Shown: piece by piece, positions 8,019 to 15,593 of the stretch
Layout of the letters: each line of letters starts with the position of its first letter
Position numbering within the stretch: the stretch's first letter is position 1
Source of the DNA: Eggerthellaceae bacterium
Lineage (GTDB): Bacteria > Actinomycetota > Coriobacteriia > Coriobacteriales > Eggerthellaceae
Assembly (NCBI GenBank): GCA_017459805.1
Contig: JAFUCE010000053.1
Coordinates: 1 to 44,743, forward strand
DNA length: 44,743 bases
Direction of reading: 5' to 3'
The notes under the pieces: generated by a model
The model's database searches: none
What the model was told of the DNA's origin: nothing
What the model saw: only the letters and a program-made list of their open reading frames with translations
Made by a program: the position numbers and the translations under genes

Positions 8019-8186
8019 TTATTCGGAGATAGCTTCCGTCGGGCATTCACCGATGCAAGTACCGCAATCGATGCACTTGTCAGCGTCAACTACGCATGTT
8101 TCGTCGACGGTCAGAGCGTCTGTTGGGCATGCGTCTACACATACACCGCAGGCTACGCAATCGTCAGCACTAATCGTAACAGCCAT
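8019..8186 (-). CDS. 2[4Fe-4S] ferredoxin
   Basis: This is a 55-residue bacterial-type ferredoxin. It has two cluster motifs, [12 protein letters not shown] and [12 protein letters not shown], each CxxCxxCxxxCP, in the usual internally duplicated arrangement of 55-60 residue clostridial ferredoxins. It is a soluble low-potential electron carrier. The start ATG at 8186 has GAAGGAG seven bases upstream. A -10-like TATAAT (8231-8236 on the minus strand) lies about 45 bp upstream, without a clear -35 box. The gene ends before a strong terminator, so it is likely a single-gene transcript. Confidence 0.95.
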   Translation of the reverse strand: MAVTISADDCVACGVCVDACPTDALTVDETCVVDADKCIDCGTCIGECPTEAISE

Positions 8187-8354
8187 AATAAACTCCTTCT
8201 CTTAAAGGCTTGTCTGCTTAAGCCGCCGCCATTATAGCAGCAAAACAGTCCGCAAGGGCGAACTGTCAAAATATTCTGAAAGCGTTACTATTTTGACAAC
8301 AAAAAGAATTGTTTCCTGCGGCCCGAGTGAAGGTATTAAAGGAGCGATGCCGCT

Positions 8355-9521
8355 ATGCCAGAAGCGAAAAAACTTGTTCATCCACTTGAACCTGTCTTTG
8401 ACGAAAACTCTCGCGTGCTTGTGCTGGGAAGCTTCCCTTCGCCAAAGTCGCGTGAGTTTGGCTTCAACTACGGGCATCCGCAAAACCGCTTCTGGCGCGT
8501 GATGGCAGAACTCTTCGATGAACCCTTCGCCGCTACCAAAGAGCGTCGGCGCGATTTCGTTTTGCGCCACCACATGGCCTTTTGGGATGTGCTTGCCAGC
8601 TGCACGATAGAGGGCGCGTCTGACACGAGCATCCGCGATGCGGTGCCCAACGACTTTTCTCCTATTCTGGAAGCGGCACCCATCGAAGCGGTGTTTTGTA
8701 CAGGCGCAAAAGCAGCTGAACTCTACAAGCGCCTGTGCGAAGCTGGCACGGGCATCCCGTGCATCAAGTTGCCAAGCACCAGTCCTGCCAACGCAGCGAT
8801 GAAGCTTGATGCACTGGTGGAAGCCTACCGCGCGATGCTTCCCCACCTACACGAGTGGCAGCCCCCGATATTGGATGTGGCGAAGGTGGTGGAACTGGAG
8901 CATATTATCGATGCGGCGGGCACGCCCTTGGCAGAACTTATGCAGCGTGCAGGTATAGCGCTGGCGCATCGCGTGCATGCGCTGGCATCGAATGCACGGG
9001 TGGTAGTGCTGTGCGGCAGCGGCAACAACGGCGGTGATGGTTGGGTGGCCGCGTGCGAGCTCTTGGATGCAGGGCATGGAGTGTGCCTGGTGACTCCGCG
9101 CCCTGCTGAAGAACTGCGTGCACAGCCTGCACACGATGCAGCGGTGGCAGCGCAGGCCTACCTCGAAGCGAAGGGAGCGCAGATTCTTGTTGACCCAGGG
9201 CAAGCGGAACTGCAGAAAGAACTGGATAGCGCGGGCATTATCGTCGATGCCATCTTGGGAACGGGTTTTTCGGGCGCGACGGTCAAGGAACCTTATGCAA
9301 GCTGGATTGATGCAGCGAATACTGCGCACGAGCAGAGGGCTCTTGTCGTGGCAGCCGATGTTCCAAGCGGCCTTTCCGCACAAACAGGCCAGACGGCTAA
9401 GCACTGCATAGTGGCCGACCATACCGTCACCATGATTGTCCCCAAGCCAGGACTTGCGAGCGCTAAAGCGGGACGGGTGCACGTGGCACCACTTGCCTAC
9501 ATCGAGCCCTTCTTTGCTTAA
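8355..9521 (+). CDS. DNA-deoxyinosine glycosylase fused to NAD(P)H-hydrate epimerase
   Basis: One 388-residue reading frame carries two enzymes. Residues 1-160 belong to the hypoxanthine-DNA glycosylase group of the uracil-DNA glycosylase superfamily: VLGSFPSPKSRE near residue 26, YGHPQNRFWRV, and LPSTSPAN near residue 140. These excise deaminated adenine from DNA. Residues 168-388 are a YjeF_N/NnrE domain (ILDVAKVVELE start, CGSGNNGGDGWVAA nucleotide-binding loop, VDAILGTGFSG, ADVPSGLSA), which epimerises damaged NAD(P)H hydrates. No dehydratase domain follows. The ATG at 8355 is about 11 nt from AAAGGAG; a closer ATG is out of frame. There is no stop, frameshift or ribosome site at the domain border, so the fusion appears real. 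Both halves repair chemically damaged molecules. Confidence 0.85.
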   Translation: MPEAKKLVHPLEPVFDENSRVLVLGSFPSPKSREFGFNYGHPQNRFWRVMAELFDEPFAATKERRRDFVLRHHMAFWDVLASCTIEGASDTSIRDAVPNDFSPILEAAPIEAVFCTGAKAAELYKRLCEAGTGIPCIKLPSTSPANAAMKLDALVEAYRAMLPHLHEWQPPILDVAKVVELEHIIDAAGTPLAELMQRAGIALAHRVHALASNARVVVLCGSGNNGGDGWVAACELLDAGHGVCLVTPRPAEELRAQPAHDAAVAAQAYLEAKGAQILVDPGQAELQKELDSAGIIVDAILGTGFSGATVKEPYASWIDAANTAHEQRALVVAADVPSGLSAQTGQTAKHCIVADHTVTMIVPKPGLASAKAGRVHVAPLAYIEPFFA

Positions 9522-9573
9522 GCTAAGGCCCTGTTTGCCAACTGACGCCAGATTATTTGACCCACCAAGCGCA

Positions 9574-9603
9574 TAAGGAGCGGCGCTTATGCACCGCTCC
9601 TTA
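9574..9603 (+). terminator. Hairpin after the glycosylase-epimerase gene
   Basis: TAAGGAGCGG (9574-9583) pairs perfectly with CCGCTCCTTA (9594-9603) around a 10-nt loop. No T-tract follows, so it is a terminator candidate or an RNA-stabilising stem rather than a certain terminator. Confidence 0.45.
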
Positions 9604-9628
9604 CTACTTGTGTCCTAGCCTGCACATA

Positions 9629-9660
9629 TAAAAACCCGCGGCATCTGCCACGGGTTTTGA
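9629..9660 (-). terminator. Terminator of the rplJ-rplL operon
   Basis: On the minus strand AAAACCCGTGGC pairs with GCCGCGGGTTTT around a 4-nt loop and is followed by TATATG. It lies 25 bp past the rplL stop. The A-rich side also makes it workable for rightward transcripts. Confidence 0.8.
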
Positions 9661-9684
9661 GACCATATTTCTTCGAAGTATGGG

Positions 9685-10071
9685 TTACTTCAGGGTGCAA
9701 GCACCGCCAGCTTCTTCAATCTTAGCTTTCATTTCTTCAGCAGCATCCTTGGCAACGCCTTCCTGGACGGTTGCAGGAGCGCCTTCTACCATTTCCTTGG
9801 CTTCCTTCAGGCCCAGACCAGTGATGTCGCGGATAGCCTTGATAACGCCAATCTTGTTGTCGCCAAAGCCTTCGAGCACAACGTCAAATTCGCTCTTGTC
9901 GTCGCCACCAGCAGCGGCAGCGTCGCCACCAGCTGCAGGAGCAGCAGCAACAGCCACCGGGGCAGCAGCAGAAACGCCAAAGGTTTCTTCGATGTCTTTA
10001 ACCAGCTCAGATGCCTCGAGCAGGCTCATTTCCTTTAAAGCTTCCAAAATCTCTTCACGAGTTACAGCCAT
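9685..10071 (-). CDS. rplL: 50S ribosomal protein L7/L12
   Basis: The protein has 128 residues, the usual length. The N-terminal dimerisation domain ([22 protein letters not shown]) is followed by an Ala/Gly-rich hinge near residues 40-55 and the C-terminal factor-binding domain ([23 protein letters not shown]). This protein forms the ribosomal stalk and recruits translation GTPases. The start has AAAGGAG at good spacing. It lies 109 bp downstream of rplJ in the standard rplJ-rplL order, with a terminator behind it. Confidence 0.98.
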   Translation of the reverse strand: MAVTREEILEALKEMSLLEASELVKDIEETFGVSAAAPVAVAAAPAAGGDAAAAGGDDKSEFDVVLEGFGDNKIGVIKAIRDITGLGLKEAKEMVEGAPATVQEGVAKDAAEEMKAKIEEAGGACTLK

Positions 10072-10180
10072 GATAGGCTCCTTTCTATTGTGCCGGCTTC
10101 TTCCCGGCCTTAGTTTCTTTACCGTGACTCATTGCCCAAAGGTTTGAGTCGTTTCGCGGCTTAGGCAGCCGCAGGTGCGC

Positions 10181-10702
10181 TTAAGCAGCAGGCTTTTGTT
10201 CTGCCACTTGGCGCAGCGATTGTGCAAGACCGCTTGGCACACCATTGATGGTAGTTGCCAGGCCACGTGCAACGCCGGAAATCATGCCAGCCAACTGGCC
10301 CATGAGTTCTTCCTTGCTCGGCAGCGAAGCGATCGCTTCAACCTGGGCAGCGTCATAAGCAACGCCTTCCATCATGCCGCCCTTAATGGACAGGTTTTCG
10401 TTGGATTTGGCGAAAGTCTTCAACACCTTGGCAGCGGCTGCGGGGTCGCTATCGGCGAACACGAACGCGGAAGGACCTTCGAGCAGGTCGTCCATGGTAG
10501 GCAGTTCAGACTCGGTAAGGGCCAAGTGCATGAGCGTATTCTTGTATACCTTCATGCTGGCACCGGAAGCGCGCACGTTGCGGCGCAGCTCCTGGATTTC
10601 CTTTACGGTAAGACCACGATAGTCCACAATCCAAACAGCCTGGGTTGCAGCCAGTTCGTCCTTGATCTTAACGAGCGTTTCCTGGTTCTTTACGTTTGGC
10701 AT
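10181..10702 (-). CDS. rplJ: 50S ribosomal protein L10
   Basis: The protein has 173 residues. The ATG at 10702 has AAGGAGG at ideal spacing, which decides the start against a longer open frame. It begins MPNVKNQETLVKIKDEL and contains the family's VDYRGLTVKEIQELR segment and the long C-terminal helix that binds L7/L12 dimers. L10 anchors the stalk to 23S rRNA and represses its own operon by binding the mRNA leader, which is present just upstream here. Confidence 0.97.
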   Translation of the reverse strand: MPNVKNQETLVKIKDELAATQAVWIVDYRGLTVKEIQELRRNVRASGASMKVYKNTLMHLALTESELPTMDDLLEGPSAFVFADSDPAAAAKVLKTFAKSNENLSIKGGMMEGVAYDAAQVEAIASLPSKEELMGQLAGMISGVARGLATTINGVPSGLAQSLRQVAEQKPAA

Positions 10703-10918
10703 ATACACCTCCTTCTTTTTCTTCTTCGGGTTCCGCCGCTTTTCTGCTTTGGGCCGAATGCGAAAAAGAAACGACCCCTGCGCCAAAAACACAGGGGTCG
10801 AAAAGCTTTTTGCCTTTAAACCACCTCGGCGGGCCGCTTTCGCGATTAAACCTTATAGGTACCGGCTGTCTTTGGCAGCGGAACTATTCTGTTGTTATTT
10901 GCCACTCCGAAAAGCAGC
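10703..10918 (-). ncRNA. Ribosomal protein L10 leader (autoregulatory 5' UTR)
   Basis: The 215-nt leader between the promoter and rplJ contains, on the minus strand, CCAAAGACAGCCGGT followed by a TAAGGTTTAA segment, like the conserved core of L10 leaders. Further down, CGACCCCTG and CAGGGGTCG (10772-10800) form a strong stem followed by TTTCTTTTTC, which is an intrinsic terminator inside the leader. The layout fits L10-dependent attenuation of rplJL. Confidence 0.75.
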
Positions 10919-10924
10919 TTGCCT

Positions 10925-10953
10925 ATTCTACGGCAAAGCGCCCCCACCTGCAA
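10925..10953 (-). promoter_or_regulatory. rplJ-rplL promoter
   Basis: On the minus strand TTGCAG (10948-10953) and TAGAAT (10925-10930) are separated by exactly 17 bp. The predicted start lies near 10918, at the 5' end of the L10 leader. Confidence 0.75.
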
Positions 10954-10983
10954 GAATTGTGTAGGCTATGCGAAGTACGCGGT

Positions 10984-11379
10984 CTATACCATCAGCACAT
11001 GCGGGTCGTCATAGGCGGCAAAATTCTTGTCGTGTGTGACCAGAAGTAAATCCTCGAACTTCGCCTGAGCTAAAAGCATACGGTCAAACGGGTCGCCATG
11101 AACATTTTCAAAGGGCAACTGTTCGGTTCGATAAATATGCTCAAGCTGCAAGGGCATTTCTTTCATACCCATGTGTCTGCATGCACGGCAGAAGTCTTCC
11201 GATGAAAACATAAATTGATTAGGGCGTTTTGCATGTTTGACTGCCACTTCCCAAGCAGAAACATAACTAAAGAACCATTGAGCAGAGGAATCCTGTATAA
11301 GCTTTTTTGCCTTGTTTGGCAAACGAGAAGGGTCGCCAATCGCCCAAAGCGCAATATGTGTATCGGCAAGGCAAATCAT
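10984..11379 (-). CDS. PIN-domain toxin (VapC-like)
   Basis: This 131-residue PIN-domain ribonuclease shows the acidic catalytic set of the family: Asp in LADTHIALWAI near residue 6, Glu in SAWEVAVKH, Asp in GDPFDRMLLAQA and a final Asp in VTHDKNF. VapC toxins cleave tRNA or rRNA when the antitoxin is degraded. The ATG overlaps the antitoxin stop by one base (TAATG), which gives translational coupling. The pair lies alone between rplJL and the tannase-like gene. Confidence 0.85.
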   Translation of the reverse strand: MICLADTHIALWAIGDPSRLPNKAKKLIQDSSAQWFFSYVSAWEVAVKHAKRPNQFMFSSEDFCRACRHMGMKEMPLQLEHIYRTEQLPFENVHGDPFDRMLLAQAKFEDLLLVTHDKNFAAYDDPHVLMV

Positions 11380-11639
11380 TAGTATGCCTCGAACATTTCG
11401 GCTATTTCTGTATCCATTTCGAAAAAGGCATCCATGTCGATAGGAGGTAGTCCTAGCTCCTTGGCAACACCAAGCTTTAGCCCACCTTGTTTTGGCTTCT
11501 CATAGGGGATGATGCGCAAAATGGGGGTCGTGCGATTTTTGACAATTATTTCGCCATAGGTGCCATTGGCTAGCTCTGCGGCATACTGCGAAAAGTGGGT
11601 TTTCATGTCATGCACGGTTGTTTCTTTAAGCGGCCCCAT
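11379..11639 (-). CDS. Phd/YefM-type antitoxin
   Basis: This 86-residue protein has the N-terminal Phd/YefM DNA-binding half: TVHDMKTHFSQYAAELANG, then EIIVKNRTTPILRIIP. Its acidic C-terminus (DMDAFFEMDTEIAEMFEAY) would wrap the toxin. It neutralises the PIN toxin encoded one base downstream and represses the operon. The ATG has GGAGG five bases upstream. A promoter and an inverted repeat lie immediately before it. Confidence 0.85.
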   Translation of the reverse strand: MGPLKETTVHDMKTHFSQYAAELANGTYGEIIVKNRTTPILRIIPYEKPKQGGLKLGVAKELGLPPIDMDAFFEMDTEIAEMFEAY

Positions 11640-11655
11640 TTTTCCTCCAACACTA

Positions 11656-11716
11656 TATGACTAAGTAGACTAAGTCATCTTAGTCATATTATATTGCAAA
11701 GTACAATTCCCGGCAA
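11656..11716 (-). promoter_or_regulatory. Toxin-antitoxin promoter and operator
   Basis: On the minus strand TTGCCG (11711-11716) and TATAAT (11688-11693) are spaced 17 bp apart. Directly downstream a perfect 10-bp inverted repeat, TATGACTAAG / CTTAGTCATA (11656-11665 and 11679-11688), overlaps the -10 edge and the transcription start. This is the expected place for autorepression by the antitoxin or the complex. Confidence 0.7.
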
Positions 11717-11762
11717 ATATATGAGAAACAAATAAAGGCAAGGAAATCCTACGCCCTTAATA

Positions 11763-11792
11763 ACGACTCATTACCCCAGGGGTAATGAGTCG
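11763..11792 (-). terminator. Terminator-like hairpin after the tannase-like gene, with tandem 15-mers
   Basis: ACGACTCATTACCCC (11763-11777) pairs with GGGGTAATGAGTCGT (11778-11792), a perfect stem with almost no loop. The right arm continues into two tandem copies of TAATGAGTCGTTGCA (11783-11812). Leftward transcripts of the gene ending at 11830 would fold it, but the T-run after it is poor. Confidence 0.55.
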
Positions 11793-11829
11793 TTGCATAA
11801 TGAGTCGTTGCATAATGAGGCATTTGCGT

Positions 11830-13857
11830 TTAGCGGGCACACTCCGTAACCCAGGCGATGAAGTTTTCGGTGCTATCCCCCGTGGACTCAGCGGTAGTGT
11901 GACCTTTGCCCCATACGGTTTCAAAGTCCACGCTGCTGGCACCCACGGTCATAGCTGCAGCTGTTGCCAAATTAACTTCGGTGCACAGCGATGTATCACC
12001 CTGGGTAATGCCTGTGCGGATACGCCAGTGCGCAGCCGGGGTCGATGTGCCTGCACCTTCGTAGCCAGGCGCCAAATAGTACAGAGGATTGTAAAGGTTT
12101 TGGCGGTCCAAGCTGGCGTTTCCCAACTCGTCGTCAAGCGCAATATCGTTAGCATAGTCTGCCGGATAGCTGTCGTTCCATCCATCGAGCGCAGAGTATG
12201 CGTCTGTGTTAGCCGCCATAAGCTGACCCATAAGGATGTCGAAGTGAAGTGCACTGCCCGCGCCGTTGCCAAACACATAGTTTTCCGCCTGGCCCCGATC
12301 CAAGTCATCAAACGCACCGACTGACTTAGTGGGTGCCTTCACCACAGCGGCAAAGCCTTCTAGACTGGTGACCGTGACGCTGTTGGACGCCTCGTCGTAT
12401 TCCACCCACTCGACTTCGTCGTTGAGGTGCGCGATGTAGTCGGCTACGGTTTCATAGGTAGTACTGTCTTCGCTCGCACTTTCCTGCTGAACGCCAGGGG
12501 TACCGCTCTGTTTGCCTTCCGTAGAATCGCTCGAAGCACTACCGCCAGGGCCACCATCCGAAGGCGCACCACTGGGGCCGTCACCCGAGGGCGCACCAGA
12601 CGGCCTCTCGCCGCTCGGACCATCGCCTGAAGAAGTGCCGCCGCTTGGGCCACCTTCGCCACCACTTGGACCATCGCCCATACCGCCGCCACCAGCGCCC
12701 ATGTCGGCACTGAAGTCGCTCGATGGCGTGTAGGGAAATTCAGTGTTGGCCAAAAAGACGTTCAGGGAATCTTCGATATGCCCCATAAGATGTTCGTAGT
12801 AACTGCCTGCGCAATAGGCGCCTTCCCCGCCGTCTTCCAACAGCAATTCGTTGCCACCCGTATCCACGAGCCCCAAGCCATTAATATAGCCTGCGTAAGC
12901 AATGGCCAGGTCGGTTGAAAGGGCCTTAGTAAAGGTACCCTCCGCGCGTGTGCCGCTTGTAGCAAATTGCCCCATGTTCCATTCATAGGCAGCATCGGCC
13001 GCATCCAGGCAGGTGATGGGGCACCAACACATGGCGCCATTGATAGCGTCGGAGACCGATGTGCCGTTCGCATCTACAACGGCCGCACCAATTGCCTCCA
13101 AATAGGGCGTATAACCAGGGGCATCGCCCGTGGCACCTAGTACGGCACTTTGCGCGCCACCGCCCGAATGACCAAAGCTAAATACAAGGTCGGTATTGCC
13201 CGGCAGTACGCTTGCGTTCACGCGCAGGGTGCGCACCGCAGCCTTGAGGTCGGTCACACCCCAAGGCGCATTGCCTGCAACATCCGTTAAGTCGCGCCCG
13301 CGGCAACCCGCATATACGTAGATAAACCCAGCGTCCAAGTAATCCGAAAGCCCGCGGCTGCTGTATTCAGTGGGTGCCGCCTGAGCAGAATAGCCCGCTG
13401 TGTTGATGGGCATCACGAAAGGCGCCGTCGCAGCGCTAAAACTTCCCACCTGGGCGCTTTCGTTCACGGTGCAGGTGTAGGTGTCATCGCCATTTTCGCT
13501 CGCTTCGAAATAGGCACCGGGCACATAAATGGCCATGGTTTCATAGTCGGTGGATGCAGGATTGGTGCAATAGGGCACACCGATTTGGTAGTATACATCG
13601 TCGTCGGCGTTGTAGTTCCAGGCAGTCGAGTCGATGGCGAGGCCTTCGGGGGCAACGAGCGAAGCGCCGCTTGCCGTGCTTTCTGTAGCTGCCGAACTCA
13701 CTATTTCAGAGTTACTAGCCTTACTGGTCGTTTCTTCGGCACTGGACCCAGCGCTCGATGTGGCGCTATTCGCACATCCCGCCAATCCTGCCACCGCAGC
13801 GGTAGCCGCCGTAGCGCTCAGCAACTCAATGAAGTATCTTCTCGAGAGGGTTTTCAT
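11830..13857 (-). CDS. Tannase-like alpha/beta-hydrolase, Tat-type lipoprotein
   Basis: The protein has 675 residues. The N-terminus carries a twin-arginine motif (SRRYFI) and a lipobox LAGC near residue 28, so it is probably exported folded and lipid-anchored. After a Ser/Thr-rich linker the hydrolase domain has CRGRDL, the nucleophile elbow GHSGGGAQ (Ser near residue 229), HWRIRTGITQGDTS and a C-terminal WGKGHTT (His near residue 650). These positions match the Ser-Asp-His arrangement of bacterial tannases, which hydrolyse gallate esters. A low-complexity insert rich in Gly, Pro and Ser (PSG repeats, about residues 385-455) interrupts the catalytic domain. The ester substrate is inferred only from family resemblance. 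Confidence 0.7.
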   Translation of the reverse strand: MKTLSRRYFIELLSATAATAAVAGLAGCANSATSSAGSSAEETTSKASNSEIVSSAATESTASGASLVAPEGLAIDSTAWNYNADDDVYYQIGVPYCTNPASTDYETMAIYVPGAYFEASENGDDTYTCTVNESAQVGSFSAATAPFVMPINTAGYSAQAAPTEYSSRGLSDYLDAGFIYVYAGCRGRDLTDVAGNAPWGVTDLKAAVRTLRVNASVLPGNTDLVFSFGHSGGGAQSAVLGATGDAPGYTPYLEAIGAAVVDANGTSVSDAINGAMCWCPITCLDAADAAYEWNMGQFATSGTRAEGTFTKALSTDLAIAYAGYINGLGLVDTGGNELLLEDGGEGAYCAGSYYEHLMGHIEDSLNVFLANTEFPYTPSSDFSADMGAGGGGMGDGPSGGEGGPSGGTSSGDGPSGERPSGAPSGDGPSGAPSDGGPGGSASSDSTEGKQSGTPGVQQESASEDSTTYETVADYIAHLNDEVEWVEYDEASNSVTVTSLEGFAAVVKAPTKSVGAFDDLDRGQAENYVFGNGAGSALHFDILMGQLMAANTDAYSALDGWNDSYPADYANDIALDDELGNASLDRQNLYNPLYYLAPGYEGAGTSTPAAHWRIRTGITQGDTSLCTEVNLATAAAMTVGASSVDFETVWGKGHTTAESTGDSTENFIAWVTECAR

Positions 13858-14117
13858 ATCCAGTTCCTTTCTTCACGTGTTGCCACACATCCTAAAACGC
13901 GAATCTGAAACAAGGCTGAATTCCGCGAAACCATTTCAGATTTTTTTGGGATTCGAGAGGTACGGAACGCTGGTCGATGCAGCAAAGCTCCCCTATCCAG
14001 ACCCTGATGCACGAAGCCTTGAAACACATTGCACATCTTCCAGCCTTGCTCGCAGACCGACTTGCCGTACCTGACAAAAGACCCGACCTTTTGCCAGGTT
14101 TGCCATGCATGCTAGCC

Positions 14118-15458
14118 TTACGCGCGGACCGACTTGCTGGGGTCGATGGTCATGCTCTGGAAGCGATTCGCCATGTACTCGTCGTTGAAGTTCTCTGCGT
14201 AGAACTGCTCGATTCCCGCCGCCGGCACATGCCCCGCCACACGCGCACCCCAATTGTCGAGCGCTTGCAGGGTCATAACGCAGTTCGCGAGCATAAACGT
14301 GGCGCACACGAGCGTCACGCTGTAGCGCAGTTTCCAAGGAATAAGGTTGAACAGCCTTAAGAGCTGCGGCAACAGCAACTTAATCCACACGGTGCCAAGC
14401 ACGCCGAACATGGAAGCGAAAAGCAGGCAGGTGCGCCCGCCGAACAGATCGCCGAGGAATTCGTTTGAGTAGTCCCAGGCTTTGGCGCCGAAGGCAATCT
14501 CCATGAACCAGCTGACGAAGTACTCGAAACCGCCGCCGATAATGGTGCAAACCACGAATATGAAGATGATGTTGCGATCTTTGAACCGGTTGAGCGCGAT
14601 GGTCATGAGCACGGCTCCGACGCCGTAGATTGGCGAGAACGGGCCCCATAGCAGGCCAGCACGGTCCTGGTAGACGCCGGGCTCGACGACGACCATATGA
14701 AAGATGATCTCGACGATAAGGCCGACGAAGCTGCCCACGACAAAGGTCCAGAACAGGTTGAAGAAGTCGAGGCGTATATAGCCTTCGCCAGGATCGGCCA
14801 AGCCGAGCGTACCCTGCTTCGCATGGACTTCCGTGTCGAGTTTGCGCAAGCCCGCATGCAGGTTCGACTCGTTCACAAGCGAAGGGTTGAGGTAGGACGA
14901 AAGCGCAACCTGCGCCCCTACCTGCACGAAGCTGAACAGCAACATCCAGTCGGCACCGTAGAGCATGAACTGGCACACCAGCGAAACCACGGTCACGGCA
15001 ATGTTCACGTTGATGAGCGCGCTCGCCGCCCCTCGCCTACCCCTAATAAGGCGCAGTCCTACGAAAAACGACAGCACCGTGGAGACAAACGAGCAGACTG
15101 CCGCTATGGCAATGACCACTGCAGTAGTGGCGGTTATCTCCCCGAGCCTCTCTTCCAAAAAACCGCTATGGACTAGGGGCAGCAGGGCCATGACGGCCGA
15201 AGCCACACCGAGCGCACCCGTCACGATAAGGATGACGCTTAAGATGCGCAATGGCACGGGAAGCTTCGAGAAGGCCATTCCCTTTGCACTGCCGCGCACG
15301 ATGCCCATGATCTGGGAGCGCTCCTTGGTAGTGAGCGGCTGCTCCTTGCTACGCTCGCGCGCCGCTGCAAGGATGGTGTCCACATCCTGCTCGTCGAGCA
15401 AGCCATCGGCCACGACCTCCCTGGTCACGTCCAATATGTCTTTTGCCGCCAAAGGCAC
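14118..15458 (-). CDS. Putative ABC-transporter type IV (CmpB-like) membrane protein
   Basis: The protein has about 446 residues. The N-terminal 70 residues are soluble. Then come three or four hydrophobic segments (residues 75-190), and a C-terminal half of about 200 residues matches the CmpB-type 'putative ABC transporter permease' family: FVGLIVEIIFHMV, LLWGPFSPIYGVGAV, IIGGGFEYFVSWFMEIAFGA. No ATPase gene is nearby and the biochemical role of the family is unknown. I prefer GTG at 15458 as start because AGGA lies six bases upstream; a TTG at 15464 is possible. Confidence 0.65.
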   Translation of the reverse strand: MPLAAKDILDVTREVVADGLLDEQDVDTILAAARERSKEQPLTTKERSQIMGIVRGSAKGMAFSKLPVPLRILSVILIVTGALGVASAVMALLPLVHSGFLEERLGEITATTAVVIAIAAVCSFVSTVLSFFVGLRLIRGRRGAASALINVNIAVTVVSLVCQFMLYGADWMLLFSFVQVGAQVALSSYLNPSLVNESNLHAGLRKLDTEVHAKQGTLGLADPGEGYIRLDFFNLFWTFVVGSFVGLIVEIIFHMVVVEPGVYQDRAGLLWGPFSPIYGVGAVLMTIALNRFKDRNIIFIFVVCTIIGGGFEYFVSWFMEIAFGAKAWDYSNEFLGDLFGGRTCLLFASMFGVLGTVWIKLLLPQLLRLFNLIPWKLRYSVTLVCATFMLANCVMTLQALDNWGARVAGHVPAAGIEQFYAENFNDEYMANRFQSMTIDPSKSVRA

Positions 15459-15593
15459 TTCCAATCCTATCGCACGAGCGCCCTGCTCGCCGTCGGGTAC
15501 GACACCGCCATCGTTGCGCGCGGTTGCTCCTTTTCGCGTAAAACAAGGCGGAAGCCTGCAAGCAAGCCGCCGCCCAACGCTATTCGTGCATGC

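Noticed and set aside
13903-13950. Stem AATCTGAAA/TTTCAGATT followed by eight T as a rightward terminator
   Set aside because: No rightward gene precedes it, and in the leftward direction the T-run is on the wrong side; the loop is also long. Left out as a feature.
13892-14110. Short leftward frame upstream of the tannase-like gene, rich in Cys and Arg
   Set aside because: No ribosome site, no domain, and its composition resembles random translation of a non-coding stretch.
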